A stretch of DNA of 64,000 nucleotides from Dehalococcoidia bacterium (GTDB lineage: Bacteria; Chloroflexota; Dehalococcoidia; Lucifugimonadales; SHYT01): assembly GCA_009693055.1 (NCBI GenBank), contig SHYA01000003.1:124001-188000 (forward strand), in the 5' to 3' direction. Within the stretch, counting starts at the first letter, position 1. Every line of letters starts with the position of its first letter. The notes under the pieces were generated by a model. It saw only the letters and a list, made by a program, of their open reading frames with translations. It did not search any database and had not been told where the DNA came from. Of this stretch, positions 44,626 through 52,907 are shown piece after piece. A program made the translations under genes and the position numbers.

Positions 44626-45048
44626 TCAGATCCCCGCAATCTCGCCCTCCGGCTTCAAGGGCAGGACAGGCACCGAGACCTTCTGCGACAGCTCCTGCGC
44701 CACGCTGCCGAGGTCCTCTTCCGTCTGCCCGCCCTTGCCATGCGTGCACATGGCCACCAGGTCAATGTCGCCCTCCGTGATGTAGCGGACCAGATCACCG
44801 ATGGGGTCGCCACAGGTCACCCGCCACCCGATCTCCGCCTTCTCTGCTTTGCGAAGGCGCTCCGCCACCTTCTTCAAGTACGCGCCAATATCCTCCGTCG
44901 CCGCAGCTTGGGAAGGCGTTGGTGGGTGCGGCATCCGCCCGCTGGTCGGGACCACGTGCATCAACACCACCTCGGCCTTCACCATCTTGGCGAAGACGAC
45001 CGCGTGCGACAGTACCTGCTCGGCCAGACGCGAGCCGTCCAGTGGCAC
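44626..45048 (-). CDS. Universal stress protein, start codon unclear
   Basis: A single UspA domain. The body has KAEVVLMHVVPTSG, DLVAMCTHGKGG and ELSQKVSVPVLPLKP. The first start codon in frame is the GTG at 45048, which cuts into strand 1 (VPLDGS). In-frame sequence just upstream reads GYQHVLVPLDGS, the proper start of the fold, but has no ATG, GTG or TTG; an ATA stands about where a start would be expected, some 11 bases after GGGGAGGAG. Either a rare start codon is used or the start was lost by mutation. The ATP-loop G-rich pattern is also weak (GKGGQTEEDLGSVA). Confidence 0.75.
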   Translation of the reverse strand: MPLDGSRLAEQVLSHAVVFAKMVKAEVVLMHVVPTSGRMPHPPTPSQAAATEDIGAYLKKVAERLRKAEKAEIGWRVTCGDPIGDLVRYITEGDIDLVAMCTHGKGGQTEEDLGSVAQELSQKVSVPVLPLKPEGEIAGI

Positions 45049-45103
45049 CAGGACGTGCTGATAGCCTATCCGAGGCGAAGCTCCTCCCCTTCTCAGGCGA
45101 CGT

Positions 45104-45484
45104 TCACGCTAGCCGGTGGCTCTCTTTCGGCTCAAGCCCTGCACTACAGTCCCCAAGCGCCCCATCGCAAACGGCTTCCACATCACCTGCTCCGCAGAGA
45201 AGCGCCTCACCAAGTTGCGAGGCCAGCTCTCGTCCACCAAGAGCAGCTTTGGTTGTGGCATTGCACTGCTGCGCAAATCGTTGGTACTGCTTCGCCCGCG
45301 CCGCGTCAAACCGACCCAAGTCTAGAAGCAGAATTGTAGAGGGGTCGAGGATGTTACGCAACTGCCGCTCCCACTCGCCATCCTGTCCAAGCACCTGCAC
45401 CTCAACGGCGTGCACCCGGTGCTCCAGGTTCTGCGCTAAGAGCCGGACGTGGAGGACGTCTTCTCCGAGAAGAGCAATACGCAT
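45104..45484 (-). CDS. Degenerate receiver-like protein
   Basis: A 126-residue protein starting at ATG 45484, with AGGAAG upstream. It begins MRIALLGEDVLHVRLLAQNLE and has a central strand STILLLDLGRFDAARAK, in the place of the phospho-Asp strand of CheY-like receivers. The acidic pair and Lys motifs are not typical, so phosphorylation is doubtful. It lies upstream of the two Usp genes on the same strand. The family assignment is tentative. Confidence 0.5.
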   Translation of the reverse strand: MRIALLGEDVLHVRLLAQNLEHRVHAVEVQVLGQDGEWERQLRNILDPSTILLLDLGRFDAARAKQYQRFAQQCNATTKAALGGRELASQLGEALLCGAGDVEAVCDGALGDCSAGLEPKESHRLA

Positions 45485-45621
45485 GCTTCCTGCTTTCTCG
45501 TAACCCCCCTCCACGATAGCCGCAGCCGCCTGCACAAACCCTGAACATGGCGCGTTCGCCCCTGAAGAATCCCTGAAAATCGCGGCGGCAGCAAACGCCG
45601 CCTCCGGCGACGCGCGGAACC

Positions 45622-46172
45622 TTGGGCTACACTCGCGAGGAGATACATGAGGGGCTGAGAGAGGGGACCCCGCTACGCTCCGGCGTCGTTGGCGCTCCGT
45701 GTGGGGTCGCGAAAGGAGTAGCCCACGCCGGCCCCGCTTACCCAAAGGGCATCCCCATTGAGCCGGAGGACCGCTTACCGGACGTGGTCCGCCGGCACAA
45801 TGTTGACACCGTGTACTTCTCCTACAGCGACCTCTCCCACACCTTGACGTGATGCACAAGGCATCGCTGGCGCTGGGCGCGAGCTTTGCGCTCCTGGGCC
45901 CCCAGCAGACGATGCTCAAGGCGTCCCGCCCCGTTGTCAGCGTGTGCGCCGTCCGCACCGGCGCGGGCAAAAGCCCCGTCATCTGCCGGCTGCTGGCGTT
46001 CTTCCGCGAGCACGGATACCACGTCGTGGTGGTGCGGAACCCGATGCCCTACGGCGACCTCGCGCGCCAGCGCTGCCAGCGCTTCGCCTCCCTGGCGGAC
46101 GTTGACGCCGCCGACTGCACGATTGAGGAGCGGGAGGAGTACGAGCCCCTGTTGCGCGCCGGGGCGGTTTGA
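45622..46172 (+). pseudogene. Cyclic 2,3-diphosphoglycerate synthetase-like GTPase, truncated and frameshifted
   Basis: Two adjoining frames together match the cDPGS-like GTPase family: GPAYPKGIPIEPEDRLPDVV, then VDTVYFSYSDLSH, then after a one-base loss near 45846 VMHKASLALGASFALLGP, RPVVSVCAVRTGAGKS (P-loop-like) and VVVRNPMPYGDLARQR, ending EEREEYEPLLRAGAV. The N-terminal ~50-100 residues and everything after the EEREEYEP block (about half the protein) are missing. A gene this reduced cannot be a full enzyme. It is bounded by unrelated genes on the minus strand. Confidence 0.8.
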
Positions 46173-46343
46173 GGCAAAACCGAAAGACAACCAAAAGTAA
46201 GGAGGGATGCGTGCGCCGCATCGTGGTCGTCCCCAAAGCTGTGAGCCAAGGCCACAATACCGAGAGGGGTTTGAGGCAACCGGCCCCACCGTTACAACGG
46301 CACTTGCACCGAGACCACCCTGGGAGAGCGTTGAGGCAACGCC

Positions 46344-47375
46344 CTACCCGGTCACCTCGGTCAGCGCCGACTCCAGCTCCTCAGGCGTGAGGAGTCCCTC
46401 AAACTTTGCGGCCAGGCGTCCCTGAGCATCCACCACAAACACCCACGGCTCGGAGCGCAAGCCCCACTCCCGCGACGCCGGCATCAGCACCAGCTTTCCA
46501 TCGTTTCTGGCGGCGGCTATGCCATAGGGCTCTATCTGGATGAACGCGGCCTTCTCCCCCACGTTAAGCGCGACACTGCGGACGATCTCCAGCACCGACC
46601 CGCACAGCCGGCGCACGCAGAAGGCCGGCGTGGAAAACACGACGACGAACGGCCGATGGGCCTGCAGGGCCTCCGCAACGGACACCTGGTGAAAGAGCGG
46701 CTCCGGCGGCGTCCTTGTGGTCAGCTCCGCCAGGTCTTGGACGTCGCGAGCCGTGCGGTTGGCCGTTGCGGGCACCGCGCTCCCAAGGGCCGGAGTGCCT
46801 GCGTGCTCCACCACCAAGAACGCCATGCTCCCCTTGCGCGTCCTCCCGTCCACCGCAGGCAGCGTCACGTCCGCCCTCCAGAAACCGGGCGCGTCAAACG
46901 CTGCGTTAGGCACCCGATATAAGCCACGCACCTCCAGGTGCGGGTGCACTTCACCCGTCTCGTGAACGTGGGGAGTCTCCACCTCAAATCGGTAGAAGTT
47001 GGCCTGGTACTGGCCACGTGGGATATCACTCTCTCCTTCAAGGCGGTAGAGCTGTACCACCGCCCCCCGCTCCTCCAGCTGCGTCCCGTCCTTGTCCAGC
47101 AGTCCGAACGTGAGCCGCTGCGTTCCCACCACCACCTCGGTCATGGCGGGCAGAACCACAAGCTCCTCAGCGGCGGAAGTCCCCCCGCTGGCCACGGGTT
47201 CCAGTTCCATTGCAACCCCGCCTGCAGGCGGGGCCTCTTGCCCGGTTGTAGGGGCCGCCAGGGGCGCGACTGCAGGCGCAGATGAAGGCCCAGACGAGTA
47301 GTCCCCGTTGGATGAGCACGCGGCGGAAAGCCCAGCGACGACCAGAGCTATCGCCAGCGCCAGAAGACGTCGCAT
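46344..47375 (-). CDS. Lipoprotein with C-terminal thioredoxin-like domain
   Basis: A 343-residue lipoprotein: signal peptide with lipobox LSAAC (Cys about 20), then an Ala/Pro-rich linker. A beta-rich middle domain follows (LTFGLLDKDGTQLEERGAVVQLY, YRFEVETPHVHETGEVHPH). The C-terminal part is thioredoxin-like: RPFVVVFSTPAFCVRRLCGSV has two Cys separated by four residues (C-V-R-R-L-C), and WVFVVDAQGRLAAKFEG is the SCO/TlpA-type late strand. The active site is not CxxC. ATG 47375 follows AAGGGG; the frame starts earlier but the signal peptide fits here. It probably takes part in surface redox or metal handling; that is inference. Confidence 0.82.
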   Translation of the reverse strand: MRRLLALAIALVVAGLSAACSSNGDYSSGPSSAPAVAPLAAPTTGQEAPPAGGVAMELEPVASGGTSAAEELVVLPAMTEVVVGTQRLTFGLLDKDGTQLEERGAVVQLYRLEGESDIPRGQYQANFYRFEVETPHVHETGEVHPHLEVRGLYRVPNAAFDAPGFWRADVTLPAVDGRTRKGSMAFLVVEHAGTPALGSAVPATANRTARDVQDLAELTTRTPPEPLFHQVSVAEALQAHRPFVVVFSTPAFCVRRLCGSVLEIVRSVALNVGEKAAFIQIEPYGIAAARNDGKLVLMPASREWGLRSEPWVFVVDAQGRLAAKFEGLLTPEELESALTEVTG

Positions 47376-47636
47376 CCGGTCCCCTTTCTCACGTGGCTTG
47401 CTGCCTTTTGTGCTGCGCGCCGTGTCCATCGTACACCTGCTGCCCGCAGGCGCCACCCCTTACTACGACGAGTCCCCTTTCACGGTTCTCGCCGCAGGTG
47501 GTGCTCCGTGCCCTCCACGCGGTTGACATAGCGAGAAACGGAGAGTAAAATTCGTTTTCTAATAGGACACGGTGCAGCAGTTCTTCTGACTGCGTCGCAG
47601 ATTGGCCGAGCCCTCGGCCCTCGATAGGCAGGTCAC

Positions 47637-48344
47637 ATGAAAGTTGACCCCGCCCGCCTCGTTGGCGTGTGCACCGTTGCCGGCGTCGCCGTCCTCATCA
47701 TCCTCTTCATCATCTCCTGGCTTTCGGACGCTCCGGTCCACCTGCCCTCCGGCGACTCGTCCCGGGGACTGCTTGGAGGCCTTGCGCCGGACGACCGCCG
47801 TGCCTGGGCGCTCAACAACGCTCTCTACGGCATCTTCTTCCTGCTCCTGCTGCCAGGCCTGTGGGTCGCCTACCAGCGCCTGCGCGAGGACAGCCCCACC
47901 CTCGCCGCCGCCGGCGTAGCCCTTGGCATCGCCGCGGTGCTCATGGAGAGCGCGTCCCGCTGGTGGCACGTCATCGTGGACCTGCCGGTAGTCGACGCGT
48001 TCTATGCCACTCAAGACCCCGGAGGCCAAAGCGCCCTGCTCAGCCTGGCGGGAAGCTACGACAGCGTTCACCACGCCCTCCACTACAGCAGCTTCGTCGT
48101 CGCCGGGTGGGCCGTCCTATTCCTGCTCGTGTTGCTTCAACACAAGACCTTTCCACTCTGGTTCGGCTTTCTGGCCTTTGCGCTCGTCCTGGGCCTCGGC
48201 GATTACCCTCTGCTCACCCTGGCGTGGGCCGTCCCGGCCGCGTTGGTGCTCAGTGGCGGGGCTGCGAAAGGCCTCGCCTCGCCCGTCAGGGGCGCGCGAC
48301 GGCAGTCCGCCAGGACCCCCGTGGCGGCGCGCGGACGCCGCTGA
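47637..48344 (+). CDS. Multi-pass membrane protein of unknown function
   Basis: A 235-residue protein with about six membrane segments (for example VGVCTVAGVAVLIILFIISWL, ALYGIFFLLLLPGLWVAYQRL and VVAGWAVLFLLVLLQ) and a basic C-terminal tail (RGARRQSARTPVAARGRR). No family was identified; layout resembles DUF4386-like proteins. It precedes the tyrosine recombinase gene by about 40 bases on the same strand. Confidence 0.75.
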   Translation: MKVDPARLVGVCTVAGVAVLIILFIISWLSDAPVHLPSGDSSRGLLGGLAPDDRRAWALNNALYGIFFLLLLPGLWVAYQRLREDSPTLAAAGVALGIAAVLMESASRWWHVIVDLPVVDAFYATQDPGGQSALLSLAGSYDSVHHALHYSSFVVAGWAVLFLLVLLQHKTFPLWFGFLAFALVLGLGDYPLLTLAWAVPAALVLSGGAAKGLASPVRGARRQSARTPVAARGRR

Positions 48345-48387
48345 TGTACGCCGGCCCGCAACACAAACCTTAGCGTGGGAGGTCGTC

Positions 48388-49287
48388 ATGAAAGAGCTTG
48401 TGGACCGGTTCCTCCAAGTCCTCGCCGTCGAGAAAGGCTTCTCGCCCAACACGCAGTTCGCCTACCGGAACGACCTGCATCAGCTCGCCGATTTCCTGCA
48501 AAAGACCGGCGTGCGCTCCTGGGTGGACGTCACCCTGGACAACCTCTCCGCGTACGTCCTGGCGCAGAAGGGCAAGGCGTACTCCACCGCCACCATGGCG
48601 CGGAAAATCGCCTCCCTCAAGTCCTTTTTTAACTTCCTTGTTCAAGAAGAGGTGGTCAAGCAAGACCCCACGGAGGATATCTCCTCGCCCAAGCTGGGGA
48701 GACGGCTGCCCAAGCCGCTCACGGAAGCGGAAATCACCAGGCTGCTCGACGAGACCGCCCGGACGAACGGCCCGGATGGCCTGCGCGACCGCGCCCTTCT
48801 GGAGCTCTTGTACGCGACCGGCATGCGCGTGAGCGAGCTGGTCTCCCTCAACCTCCCTCAGCTCCACCTCACGCCGAGCGACGGCTTCGTCCGCTGCTTC
48901 GGCAAAGGCGGCAAAGAGCGCCTCATCCAGATCCACGATGAAGCGGTGAGTGTCCTGCAGGGATACATCACCAAGGGCAGGCCCCAGATGGTCACTGACG
49001 GACAGCACGCCGCGGTCTTTGTGAACCACCGAGGCGAGCGCCTGACGCGCCAGGGGTGCTGGCTCATCCTCAAGGAGTACGCGCAGCGCGCCCACATCGG
49101 CTCCACCGTGACGCCGCACGTGCTCCGCCACAGCTTCGCGACCCACATGCTGCGCGGCGGCGCAACCCTCCGGCAGGTCCAGGAGTGGCTTGGTCACGCC
49201 AGCATCACCACCACGCAGGTCTACACGCTCCTGACAGACCGGTACGTCCAAGAGCAGTACGAGAAGGCGCACCCCCGCGCAGGCTAG
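48388..49287 (+). CDS. Tyrosine recombinase (XerC/XerD-like)
   Basis: A 299-residue site-specific recombinase. The N-terminal SAM-like DNA-binding domain is ELVDRFLQVLAVEKGFSPNT, and LADFLQKTGVRSW follows. The catalytic residues are in order: Arg in YATGMRVSELVSL (about 148), Lys in GKGGKERLI, His-x-x-Arg in HVLRHSFATHML (about 244), His in LGHASI (about 269) and Tyr in TTTQVYT (about 278). Size and motifs fit chromosomal XerC/D, which resolve chromosome dimers, but an integrase role is not excluded. ATG 48388 follows GGGAGGT; the longer frame from 48004 overlaps the previous gene and is rejected. Confidence 0.93.
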   Translation: MKELVDRFLQVLAVEKGFSPNTQFAYRNDLHQLADFLQKTGVRSWVDVTLDNLSAYVLAQKGKAYSTATMARKIASLKSFFNFLVQEEVVKQDPTEDISSPKLGRRLPKPLTEAEITRLLDETARTNGPDGLRDRALLELLYATGMRVSELVSLNLPQLHLTPSDGFVRCFGKGGKERLIQIHDEAVSVLQGYITKGRPQMVTDGQHAAVFVNHRGERLTRQGCWLILKEYAQRAHIGSTVTPHVLRHSFATHMLRGGATLRQVQEWLGHASITTTQVYTLLTDRYVQEQYEKAHPRAG

Positions 49288-49388
49288 CAGGGCGCGGCCC
49301 TGTACCCTCCACATCGCTTCCGAGCTAGTGTCCTGAGTTGTAAATTCGCATCATGCTTAGGACAGCGTTCAGCACCGGAGGATTGCGC

Positions 49389-49460
49389 CTTGTGGTTCGA
49401 CAAGCTCACCACGAACGAGGAATGGTCTGTTGTCCGTTCGGCCTGAGCCTGTCGAAGGCT
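49389..49460. repeat. CTTGTCGAAG-type repeat, two inverted copies
   Basis: GTGGTTCGACAAGCTCACCACGAAC is followed about 35 bases later by GCCTGAGCCTGTCGAAGGC in the opposite sense. The same core is inserted in selB at 2948-2970. Confidence 0.65.
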
Positions 49461-49529
49461 AGTCGCCTTATGCAACGTTCTCACGACACAGGACACTGGA
49501 AGGCAGTACGCTAGCAGGTGAGGTGCGCG

Positions 49530-49620
49530 GTGGAGTGGCTGCGCATCGGAATGAGCGGCTTAGGCTGCTGGCGCCTGCCTGTAGGTAGGCGCCTGGCGAG
49601 TTCGACTCCCGTCGCAAGGG
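49530..49620 (+). pseudogene. tRNA-Leu(TAG)-like remnant
   Basis: Elements in order: GTGGAGTGGCTGCGCA (D-arm-like), AGCGG-CTTAGG-CTGCT (anticodon arm with one base missing from the loop, would read TAG), a long variable-arm hairpin GGCGCCTGCC-TGTA-GGTAGGCGCC, and GAGTTCGACTCC (T-loop). No matching 5' acceptor arm is found for the 3' side. It resembles a decayed class II leucine tRNA lying downstream of a tyrosine recombinase gene. Confidence 0.35.
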
Positions 49621-49879
49621 AGTAGCATATGCCCAATGCAGGGTACCTAAAACAGCTTCTTACTGAACAGGTCGCCGCGACGTCACAAAAGCCGCGCCCA
49701 GCACGCCATCCTTTTCTGCTGGACTGGGACGGACGTCAGCACCGCCGCCAACAAGGTGCCTGGAATCCGCGCCGCTCTTCATAAAGACGCCGTCCGCTGA
49801 TCGGCATTCTGCGGCCCGGCTCGCTGGCCTGCTAGTTATAACAACCTACGCCTGAGACAAACGGGCAGAGGAAGTGGAC

Positions 49880-50585
49880 ATGCCGGTTATTACGGTGAAC
49901 GGCGCCAGTGGCAGCGGCGCCCGCGAGATTGGCATGCTCGTCTCCCAGTATGCCGGGCTGGACTATATCGACCGCCAGGTGCTTGCCGAAGCAGGCCGGC
50001 GCCTCGGGGCAACCGAGGAGGCGCTCGCGGCGCAAGAGGAGACCACGCCATCCCTGAGCGAGCGCGTCACGCGCTTGCTGAGGCGCTCCTTGGAACACTC
50101 AGCCGCCACAGGTGTGGCCGGAATACCCTTCTACCAGCCCGCAATGGATGTCCTGGTCCTTTCTCCCTATCCGGAAACGAGCGGGGAAGGCGCCTCGCCG
50201 GCTCAGGAGCTGACCGACCGGCGGTTTATGGTAGTGGTGCGGAGGTTATGAGAAACCTCGGTGAGGAAAACCGTGCGGTCATTGTGGGCAGGGCTTCCAA
50301 CCTGGTGCTCAAGGACCGGCCGGAGAGCCTGCACGTGGGAGTTGTGGCGCCCCTTGGGAGCACCGGCTTGCAACGCTCATGCGTCGGGAAAACATCACCA
50401 GAGAGCAGGCGGAAAAGGCGGCTCGCCAGCGAGACCGCGCACGGGAGAGTTACTTCCGCACGTTCTACAAGGTAGACCCGGACAACCCTTTGAGTTACCA
50501 TCTGATTCTGAACGCGGCGACCATTGGCTTGGAAACCGCCGCGCACCTCGTCATTGAAGCGGCCAGGACAAGAACGAAGGGGTGA
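49880..50585 (+). pseudogene. Cytidylate kinase-like protein, two frameshifts
   Basis: Three frames read in order give a protein of the cytidylate-kinase-like family: VITVNGASGSGAREIGMLVSQ (P-loop with GASGSGAREIG), YIDRQVLAEAGRRLGA, then DRRFMVVV; then MRNLGEENRAVIVGRASN, KDRPESLHVGVVAPL; then MRRENITREQAEKAARQRD, RARESYFRTFYKVDPDNP and LILNAATIGLE. Breaks lie near 50240 and 50377, each fitting one lost base. Joined, about 234 residues, the full length of the group. Start ATG 49880 has GAGG upstream. Confidence 0.8.
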
Positions 50586-50586
50586 C

Positions 50587-50967
50587 ATGGCCCGACCAGG
50601 ACGCAAGCCTCGTACTCGCCGCGAGCGCCGGCTAGCGAGGGAACAAGCCCACACAGAGTCGCCAGGCGGCGTTGCGCAGCCAGAAGCCCCCGCTGGGCCA
50701 ACACCGGAAGCCACGCCGGTGCCATCCGCACCGGTACAACCCGGGCCGGTAGCTCGTCAACCGGCCTCGCCGCGGGCCGCGCCTCCGTCTGCCCAACCGT
50801 TCCAGCAGCGCCTCGCCCAGCAAGCATCGGCGCCACGCCCGACCTTCCGAGGCCTCCGGCAGGAGCAGACCGCCATGCCGGCTCTGGGCGCAGAGCTCCG
50901 CTCCATCGGCCTCGTCGTGTCCATCGTGGTCGCGCTGCTGCTCGTGTTCTACCTCCTGTTGCGCTGA
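50587..50967 (+). CDS. Small tail-anchored protein, basic and Pro-rich
   Basis: A 126-residue protein: strongly basic N-terminus (ARPGRKPRTRRERRLAREQ), a Pro/Ala-rich middle (about 27-90), and one C-terminal membrane helix (about 104-125, IGLVVSIVVALLLVFYLLLR). The ATG follows the previous gene's stop directly. No family recognised; the composition matches the basic tails on L19 and the MetE-like proteins in this window. It lies upstream of uvrC on the same strand. Confidence 0.65.
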   Translation: MARPGRKPRTRRERRLAREQAHTESPGGVAQPEAPAGPTPEATPVPSAPVQPGPVARQPASPRAAPPSAQPFQQRLAQQASAPRPTFRGLRQEQTAMPALGAELRSIGLVVSIVVALLLVFYLLLR

Positions 50968-51023
50968 GCCGAAGCGCAGCTCGTTAGCGGCTTCCGCCCA
51001 CCCCTTCGTGCTACCATGAGGCC

Positions 51024-52886
51024 ATGGACCCCTTCGACTCGGCCGTCTCCGAACGCCTGAAGGCTGTCCCCCACACCCCCGGCGTGTACCTCTTCAAGGA
51101 CGCCAGGAGCAAGGTCCTCTACGTCGGCAAGGCCCAGGACCTCCCCGACCGCCTGCGCGCTTACTTCGGCAAACAGGAGAACCTGCCGGACAAAATCCAG
51201 CGCATGGTCAGCCGCGCCTCCGACTTTGAGTACCTCGTCACCCACTCGGTGAGCGAGGCGCTCATCCTGGAGAACACGCTCATCAAGCACCACAAGCCTC
51301 CGTATAACACCCGCCTCCGGGACGACAAGACCTACCCCTACATCAAAATTGACCTGAAAGAGGACTTCCCCCTCGTGTATTTCACGCGCCGGGTGCAGAA
51401 CGACGGCGCCCGCTACTTCGGCCCCTTCGCCGGCGCCGGCTCCGTCCGCCAGACGCTCGACCTCCTCAAGCGGCTCTTCCCCTACCGCTCCTGCACCAAG
51501 CCGATTACCGGCAAGGACGAGCGCCCCTGCCTTGAGTACTACATCCACCGCTGCGTGGCCCCCTGCGTGGGGTACGCATCCAAGGAGGAGTACCGCCAGG
51601 TCATTGACCAGGTGCTGCTGTTCCTGGAAGGGAAGACCGAGACCGTCCTGGCGCAGCTCCAGGAAGAGATGCAAAAGGCCTCAACCGCGCTGCGCTTCGA
51701 GCGCGCCGCCGTACTGCGCGACGAGGTCCGCGCGGTCCAGCGCGTCAGCGAGGAACAGAAGGTCGTCTCCACCAAGCGCAAGGACATGGACATCGTCGCG
51801 CTTCTGCGCGCTCGTGACGAGGCGTGGGTGGAGGTGTTCTTCATCCGCAACGGCAAGCTCACCGGCCGCGACCACTTCACGATGGAGGGGGCCGAGGAGG
51901 AGCCCACCCCCCGCATCCTGGCGCAGTTCGTCCGCCAGTACTACGACCAGGCCTCGTTCATTCCGCCGGAGGTGCTGCTGCCGGAGCCGGTGGAGGACCA
52001 GGCCCTCGTCCAGGAGTGGCTTGCGGGCAAGCGCCAGGGGCGCGTCGTCCTCTCCACGCCCCGGCGCGGCGAGCGGCGCAAGCTGCTGGAGCTTGTCGCG
52101 GAGAACGCTGCCCAAGCCCAGCGCGCAGCCAAGGTCAAGCTCCAGGCTGGCGACGAGGCTCAAGAGCGCGCCGTCCGCGAGCTGCAGGAGGCCCTGAGCC
52201 TCCCGCGCCCGCCACGCCGGATAGAGTGCTACGACATCTCCAACATTTCGGGCTCGGATCCGGTGGGCAGCATGGTCGTCTGCCAGGACGCCAGGCCGCT
52301 CCGTTCCGCCTACCGCCGCTTCAAGATCAAAACGGTGGAGCAGGTGGACGACTACAGCATGATGCAGGAGATGCTCCGGCGGCGGTTCAGCAAGCTGCTC
52401 CCCGTCTTGCAGCCCGACGCCCCGAAGAGCACCACGGAGGACCCCAAGTGGACCGCCGTCCCGGACCTGGTGCTGATTGACGGAGGGCGCGGCCACCTGA
52501 GCGCCGCCCTCCAGGTGTTCCTGGAGCTGGGCATCGCCACCCAGCGCGTGCCTCTCGCCTCTCTCGCCAAGGAACGCGAGGAGTTGTTCCTCCCGAACGT
52601 GCCGGAGCCTATCCGCCTGCCGCGTCACTCGCCCGCGCTCTTTCTCGTCCAGCGCGCCCGCGACGAGGCGCACCGCTTCGCCATCACCTTCCACCGCCAG
52701 CGCCGCTCCAAACGCCAGGTGCGCTCCGTGCTTGACCAGGTGGCCGGCATCGGACCCAAGCGCCGGCGCCTCCTCCTCACCCGCTTCGGCACCGTCGGCG
52801 CCATCCGCGACGCCTCCCTGGAAGATCTGACTGCGGTCCCAGGCGTCACCCGTGACATCGCCCAGCGCCTCAAAGAGCAGCTCTAG
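51024..52886 (+). CDS. uvrC: UvrABC system protein C
   Basis: A 620-residue UvrC, the dual-incision nuclease of nucleotide-excision repair. An N-terminal GIY-YIG domain (TPGVYLFKDARSKVLYVGKA) is followed by EALILENTLIKHHKP and FNTRLRDDKTYPYIK-like YNTRLRDDKTYPYIK, then Cys-rich RSCTKPITGKDERPCLEYYI, the UVR helix pair region, the RNase H-like C-terminal nuclease domain with CYDISNISGSD and IDGGRGHLSAA, and a final HhH pair (VAGIGPKRRRLLLTRFG and LTAVPGVTRDIAQRL). Complete and normal length. Confidence 0.96.
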   Translation: MDPFDSAVSERLKAVPHTPGVYLFKDARSKVLYVGKAQDLPDRLRAYFGKQENLPDKIQRMVSRASDFEYLVTHSVSEALILENTLIKHHKPPYNTRLRDDKTYPYIKIDLKEDFPLVYFTRRVQNDGARYFGPFAGAGSVRQTLDLLKRLFPYRSCTKPITGKDERPCLEYYIHRCVAPCVGYASKEEYRQVIDQVLLFLEGKTETVLAQLQEEMQKASTALRFERAAVLRDEVRAVQRVSEEQKVVSTKRKDMDIVALLRARDEAWVEVFFIRNGKLTGRDHFTMEGAEEEPTPRILAQFVRQYYDQASFIPPEVLLPEPVEDQALVQEWLAGKRQGRVVLSTPRRGERRKLLELVAENAAQAQRAAKVKLQAGDEAQERAVRELQEALSLPRPPRRIECYDISNISGSDPVGSMVVCQDARPLRSAYRRFKIKTVEQVDDYSMMQEMLRRRFSKLLPVLQPDAPKSTTEDPKWTAVPDLVLIDGGRGHLSAALQVFLELGIATQRVPLASLAKEREELFLPNVPEPIRLPRHSPALFLVQRARDEAHRFAITFHRQRRSKRQVRSVLDQVAGIGPKRRRLLLTRFGTVGAIRDASLEDLTAVPGVTRDIAQRLKEQL

Positions 52887-52907
52887 GCCGGGGGCTACCG
52901 TACCATC

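Larger units (their letters stand above)
49288..49879. other. Intergenic region with repeats and a degraded tRNA-like structure
   Basis: About 590 bases with no supported protein gene. It holds palindromic repeats around 49389-49460 (TTCGACAAGCTCACCACGAAC and CCTGAGCCTGTCGAAGG) and a tRNA-Leu-like hairpin set at about 49525-49625. The end (49626-49870) shows nothing recognisable. Confidence 0.5.

Noticed and set aside
45640..45720. GGGGCTGAGAG motif suggesting a TPP riboswitch
   Set aside because: The other TPP aptamer parts (ACC...GAACCTGA...GGTAATGCC) are absent, and the stretch is the degraded cDPGS-like reading frame.
46160..46345. Three TTGAGGCAA motifs as a regulatory array
   Set aside because: Spacing is irregular and the flanks differ; too short to support a claim.
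48388..49620. Integrase-tRNA island
   Set aside because: The recombinase looks like chromosomal XerC/D and no cargo with foreign features is bounded by repeats; kept only as a low-confidence finding.
49500..49640. tRNA-Sec (selC)
   Set aside because: No TCA anticodon and no 8-bp acceptor arm; the structure fits a decayed leucine tRNA better.
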